From Skeletonema tropicum (lineage: Eukaryota; Bacillariophyta; Thalassiosirophyceae; Thalassiosirales; Thalassiosiraceae): a stretch of DNA of 64,000 bases. The position numbers were made by a program, and so were the translations under genes. This document shows positions 61,086 through 64,000 of this stretch, piece by piece; the first letter of the stretch is position 1, and each line of letters opens with the position of its first letter. The notes under the pieces were generated by a model. That model was not told where the DNA came from. It did no database searches and saw only the letters and a program-made list of their open reading frames with translations. The stretch covers positions 1,302,001 through 1,366,000 of the forward strand of contig CM074143.1 in NCBI GenBank assembly GCA_037178625.1. The letters are read 5' to 3'.

Positions 61086-61979
61086 TCTTAGTGTGTGATG
61101 TTATTGTTGTGCAAAATTATTCATTTTGTTTGGTCTTTGGTCCACCTTTCAAAAGAAATTTGAATAAAAACGAAGAGCTAGCAGCGTGGCAACTTTCTCA
61201 TGATGGCAACACGATCTATTCGCTCTCTGCGAATTTGAATATGAGAACAACTTACAATCTACATGCTCCATAGATGACATAACGTTGATCTGTGCTTCTC
61301 AATGATGCTTTGGTGGCAAAGAAAAGATTAATGGCCGTACTTCACTAGATACTGAAAAAAAGAATAGGCTTTTCAAAATAAATTCTTATGAAGAATCAAT
61401 GGTTTACACAATTTAAGTAGTACAATTGGTTTGACCTGGCTTGCGAACCAACCGATGGGTGTGTAAACCATAAGAAGTAATCAGTCGAAGTTGCCTCGTG
61501 TTCCATCCTCCCTCGGAACAATGTTGTGTTCATGTCTGGTTAAGGCTGAGAAAGCGGGCGGGAACAGCTCTCAAAGCTCACTATTCTTGCAACAGTAACA
61601 AAACGAGCGCAGGAGCTAGGAGAGGACAATGATTGTGTATTGTATTAGGACGTCCAGTAGAGAGAGCTCGATGGAGTGCGGCAGTACAGCTTTGTACTTC
61701 GTCACTCAATTATTCGCTTTGCAGTGTTGTTCAGTGTGAAAGCATCACACTAGCATAGAAGCAGTGGGGAAGTTGAATGCAGTCACATCGAAGATGGTCC
61801 CAACTCTCTATCTCGAGCGAGACATGGGTAAAGAATTGCACATTAATATCAAATATGTGGCTCCTATTTATCGTATCTTACCACCCAAAATGATTAACTT
61901 TGTATTTATTCAAAATGAGAGTAAACGCAACATAATTCCATTGAAATCACCCTAGCCCTCCAATTCTCCAATCATTCTT
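61086..61979. other. Intergenic, no gene seen
   Basis: Between two convergent genes. The 63-codon frame at 61764-61955 has no support. It probably holds the 3' flanks of both. Confidence 0.45.
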
Positions 61980-63353
61980 TTATCGTATGAATATGAACCC
62001 AAACAATAAGAAACCAAGCAAGCGTGCCGCCTCATTCACATTCAGATGTGTATATTCGTTCTCATAAAAAGACACATCATCTCCTTCATCTTCTTGAACT
62101 TGTTCGTCTGATGATGACTTGCCAATGGGGCGTGCACGTTGCAGCAAATCAATCAGCATTCTATGATGAATGGGATCTACAGGGACAAATTGATCTGCTT
62201 TCACGCACTTGGGACATCCAACCGAACCTTTCAGTCCCACCATAAACCTGCAACGAATGATACAGCCGTGGCAAAAGTAGTGTCCACACGAACCCAAGAC
62301 CGGCAACAACTCCCGACTCAATTGTTCTGAGCTCTCCATGTCGGTAGTGAATGATTTGTAACAAATACTGCAGTGCGTGTGGTCCTGATCCAATCTGAAA
62401 AGGACCTCCACACCGTCCTCTCTCGTATCAAGGTCGGGCTTCTCTTTCAGCTCTGTCGCTCCTGCATTTGCCAGCTCCAGCTCCCTGCGACGACAAAACG
62501 CACACAAACACATCCAAGCTAACAGGACATAGACCAAGCCGAAATTGTACAACATGTCGAGGTAATGCCGAATGACTTCAGTCATCCTTTGCAGCAACAC
62601 AAACATATGGGTGGGCATATTAGTCAACCAACCATCTTCCCATTCTCCTTCGCATTCGATCAAGTTCCCAAACAACGAGATCATGCCTTTGCCTTTCCCG
62701 TGCTTCTTGTCATCACTCCATTCTCCTTGATATTGATAGAGCTTCCACATACTAGTCTGCGTACCCAATCCGTCTCGTTTGTCATTCAGCCACATTCCAT
62801 CATAAAAATTCCCATTTGGCCAAGTGTACTTTCCGTTTCCATGCATAAGACCATCTCTGCACTCTCCATCATACACAGTGCCGTCTGCATAAGTGTATGT
62901 ACCATTTCCGTGCCTTTGATCATCTTTAAAATCTCCACTGTAAAAACTGCCGTCAGTCCAGGTGAATGTTCCCTTTCCGTGAAACAAACCATCTCGGAAT
63001 TCTCCATCATAAATGTCGCCATAAGACCAAGTGTACTTTCCCTTTCCATGCATGATATCATCTTTGAACTCTCCTTCATAAATGTCACCGTCGATCTTCC
63101 AAATGCCCTTGCCATGACGCTTATCAGCTAACCATTCTCCATCGTAAACCATGCCTGACCACGTTAAAATGCCTTTGCCATTCCTCAGACCATTATCATC
63201 CATCTCTCCCTCATAAGAGTCGCCGTTGAGATAGACTTTCGTCGAAACTAACGGAGTTCCTTCACCGATTAATGCTGAGTCTTCACTACTTGACGATATT
63301 ACGCCCACAAAGAGCATGAGGATTGCAAAGATACGCCACAGCAGTATATTCAT
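61980..63353 (-). CDS. MORN-repeat, membrane-spanning RING protein
   Basis: 457 residues from the ATG at 63353. A signal peptide (MNILLWRIFAILMLFVGVIS) is followed by nine or ten MORN repeats (residues about 40-245), each of the form Y(D/E)GE...HGKG: YEGEMDDNGLRNGKG, YDGEWLADKRHGKG, YEGEFKDDIMHGKG and so on. A membrane span (LVYVLLAWMCLCAFC) lies near 290. A RING-type finger follows: CSICYKSF, CGHYFCHGCIIRC, CPKC. A last hydrophobic stretch (LLGFLLFGFIFI) ends the protein. MORN repeats bind membranes or partners, and RING domains recruit E2 enzymes. An endomembrane E3 ligase with a lumenal or extracellular MORN domain is inferred. Confidence 0.9.
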   Translation of the reverse strand: MNILLWRIFAILMLFVGVISSSSEDSALIGEGTPLVSTKVYLNGDSYEGEMDDNGLRNGKGILTWSGMVYDGEWLADKRHGKGIWKIDGDIYEGEFKDDIMHGKGKYTWSYGDIYDGEFRDGLFHGKGTFTWTDGSFYSGDFKDDQRHGNGTYTYADGTVYDGECRDGLMHGNGKYTWPNGNFYDGMWLNDKRDGLGTQTSMWKLYQYQGEWSDDKKHGKGKGMISLFGNLIECEGEWEDGWLTNMPTHMFVLLQRMTEVIRHYLDMLYNFGLVYVLLAWMCLCAFCRRRELELANAGATELKEKPDLDTREDGVEVLFRLDQDHTHCSICYKSFTTDMESSEQLSRELLPVLGSCGHYFCHGCIIRCRFMVGLKGSVGCPKCVKADQFVPVDPIHHRMLIDLLQRARPIGKSSSDEQVQEDEGDDVSFYENEYTHLNVNEAARLLGFLLFGFIFIR

Positions 63354-64000
63354 GTTGTCCCTGCTATCTGCGATGCATCTGCTGGGGTGAGATCTGGGAA
63401 ATAGAGTTGTTGCAGCAAGTGTTACTTATCATTTACAGATTATGTCGCTCTGAGAGGGCCCACCAGTCGTATTTTGATATTTCTGTTACACTACCATACT
63501 ATCTTCTGCGATGCAACTGTTGTAGAAATGTGGTTTTTGCAACTACTTATTGAGCTCTGAGTGCTGCCCGTCGTCTGATGTCTTCGTTCGGCGTGTGAAG
63601 ACTCCAATTGTTGGTTCAATTATGTACCAAATTTGATATGATTTCATTCATCTTCCGATGACCGGAGCGCAGCTGCAAAAAATGAAAAGTCTATTTTGTG
63701 AGTAGAGTCGTTGTGACAGTAAAACAGAGCATATTTTCGCGAAACTCGTAGGAGTACCTACGCATCCGGTACAATATTCAGAGGGGAATAATCTTTGATG
63801 GTGCACGAAGCACGAAGCAAGCTAGCCAGCCAAACAGAACAGCATAAGTAGCCAACAACCACAAACCACAATCAACGACAACGAAAAAGAAGATAGCAGT
63901 TTCCAGTGCCCTGTTGGATACATTGACGTCGTGTTTGTGAGCTTTTTAGTCAGTTGGGCTCTTGCACGGATTATTCCGAATAGATATTGGTTATTAATTT
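63354..64000. other. Upstream flank of the MORN-RING gene
   Basis: No gene is seen. The stretch probably contains the promoter. AT-rich blocks and a CGAAGCACGAAGCAAGC direct repeat (about 63807-63822) occur. Confidence 0.4.

Overview
The window looks like nuclear DNA of a diatom (stramenopile). Supporting signs are short GT-AG introns of about 70-330 bp, a transmembrane leucine-rich-repeat protein flanked by Ser/Pro/Thr repeats, a Cys/His C-terminal domain I associate with diatom proteins, DOMON, TLDc and MORN-RING proteins, an ESCRT-III CHMP1 gene, and Ty3/Gypsy and DIRS-type retrotransposons. Species cannot be fixed from the sequence alone.

Layout. 1-1442: a pol III locus with tRNA-Ala(UGC) followed 8 nt later by a circularly permuted tRNA-Cys(GCA), whose 3' half is encoded upstream of its 5' half; one T8 terminator follows both. 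1443-10169: host genes (AT-hook/diatom-domain protein, TLDc protein, mitochondrial TPR-like protein, three-exon CHMP1). 10170-13348: intergenic DNA with a 203-bp foldback element and a larger inverted-repeat element carrying GC-rich palindromic iterons. 13349-14782: DOMON membrane protein. 16517-47336: six tandem copies (period about 1.26-1.30 kb) of a two-exon gene for a small secreted precursor with an Arg/Cys-rich core between acidic stretches. Copy 3 is frameshifted.

The array has been opened by mobile elements. A Ty3/Gypsy element (21252-39191, minus strand, 5-bp duplication ATTGT, 296-bp LTRs) lies between copies 4 and 5. It is itself split twice: a DIRS-order tyrosine-recombinase retrotransposon with split direct repeats sits inside its 5' LTR (32638-38938), and a Helitron2/Helentron-like element sits inside its pol gene (23075-28619). 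Between copies 5 and 6 is a 5.6-kb DNA transposon (40443-46041) with 36-bp inverted repeats. It encodes a FEN1/XPG-like nuclease, zinc-finger regions including a SWIM-like one, a THAP-like segment and a DDE transposase, broken by two frameshifts.

47337-64000: an acidic low-complexity protein gene, a 939-bp hAT remnant with a perfect 8-bp duplication inside nested foldback repeats, a RING-like multispanning membrane protein, a four-exon LRR transmembrane gene, a small two-exon gene divergent from it, and a MORN-repeat/RING membrane protein.

The strongest candidates for something new are the permuted tRNA-Cys, the FEN1-carrying DDE transposon and the tandem cationic-peptide gene family. All coordinates and splice sites were read by eye. 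Family assignments rest on motif recognition, not on database searches.
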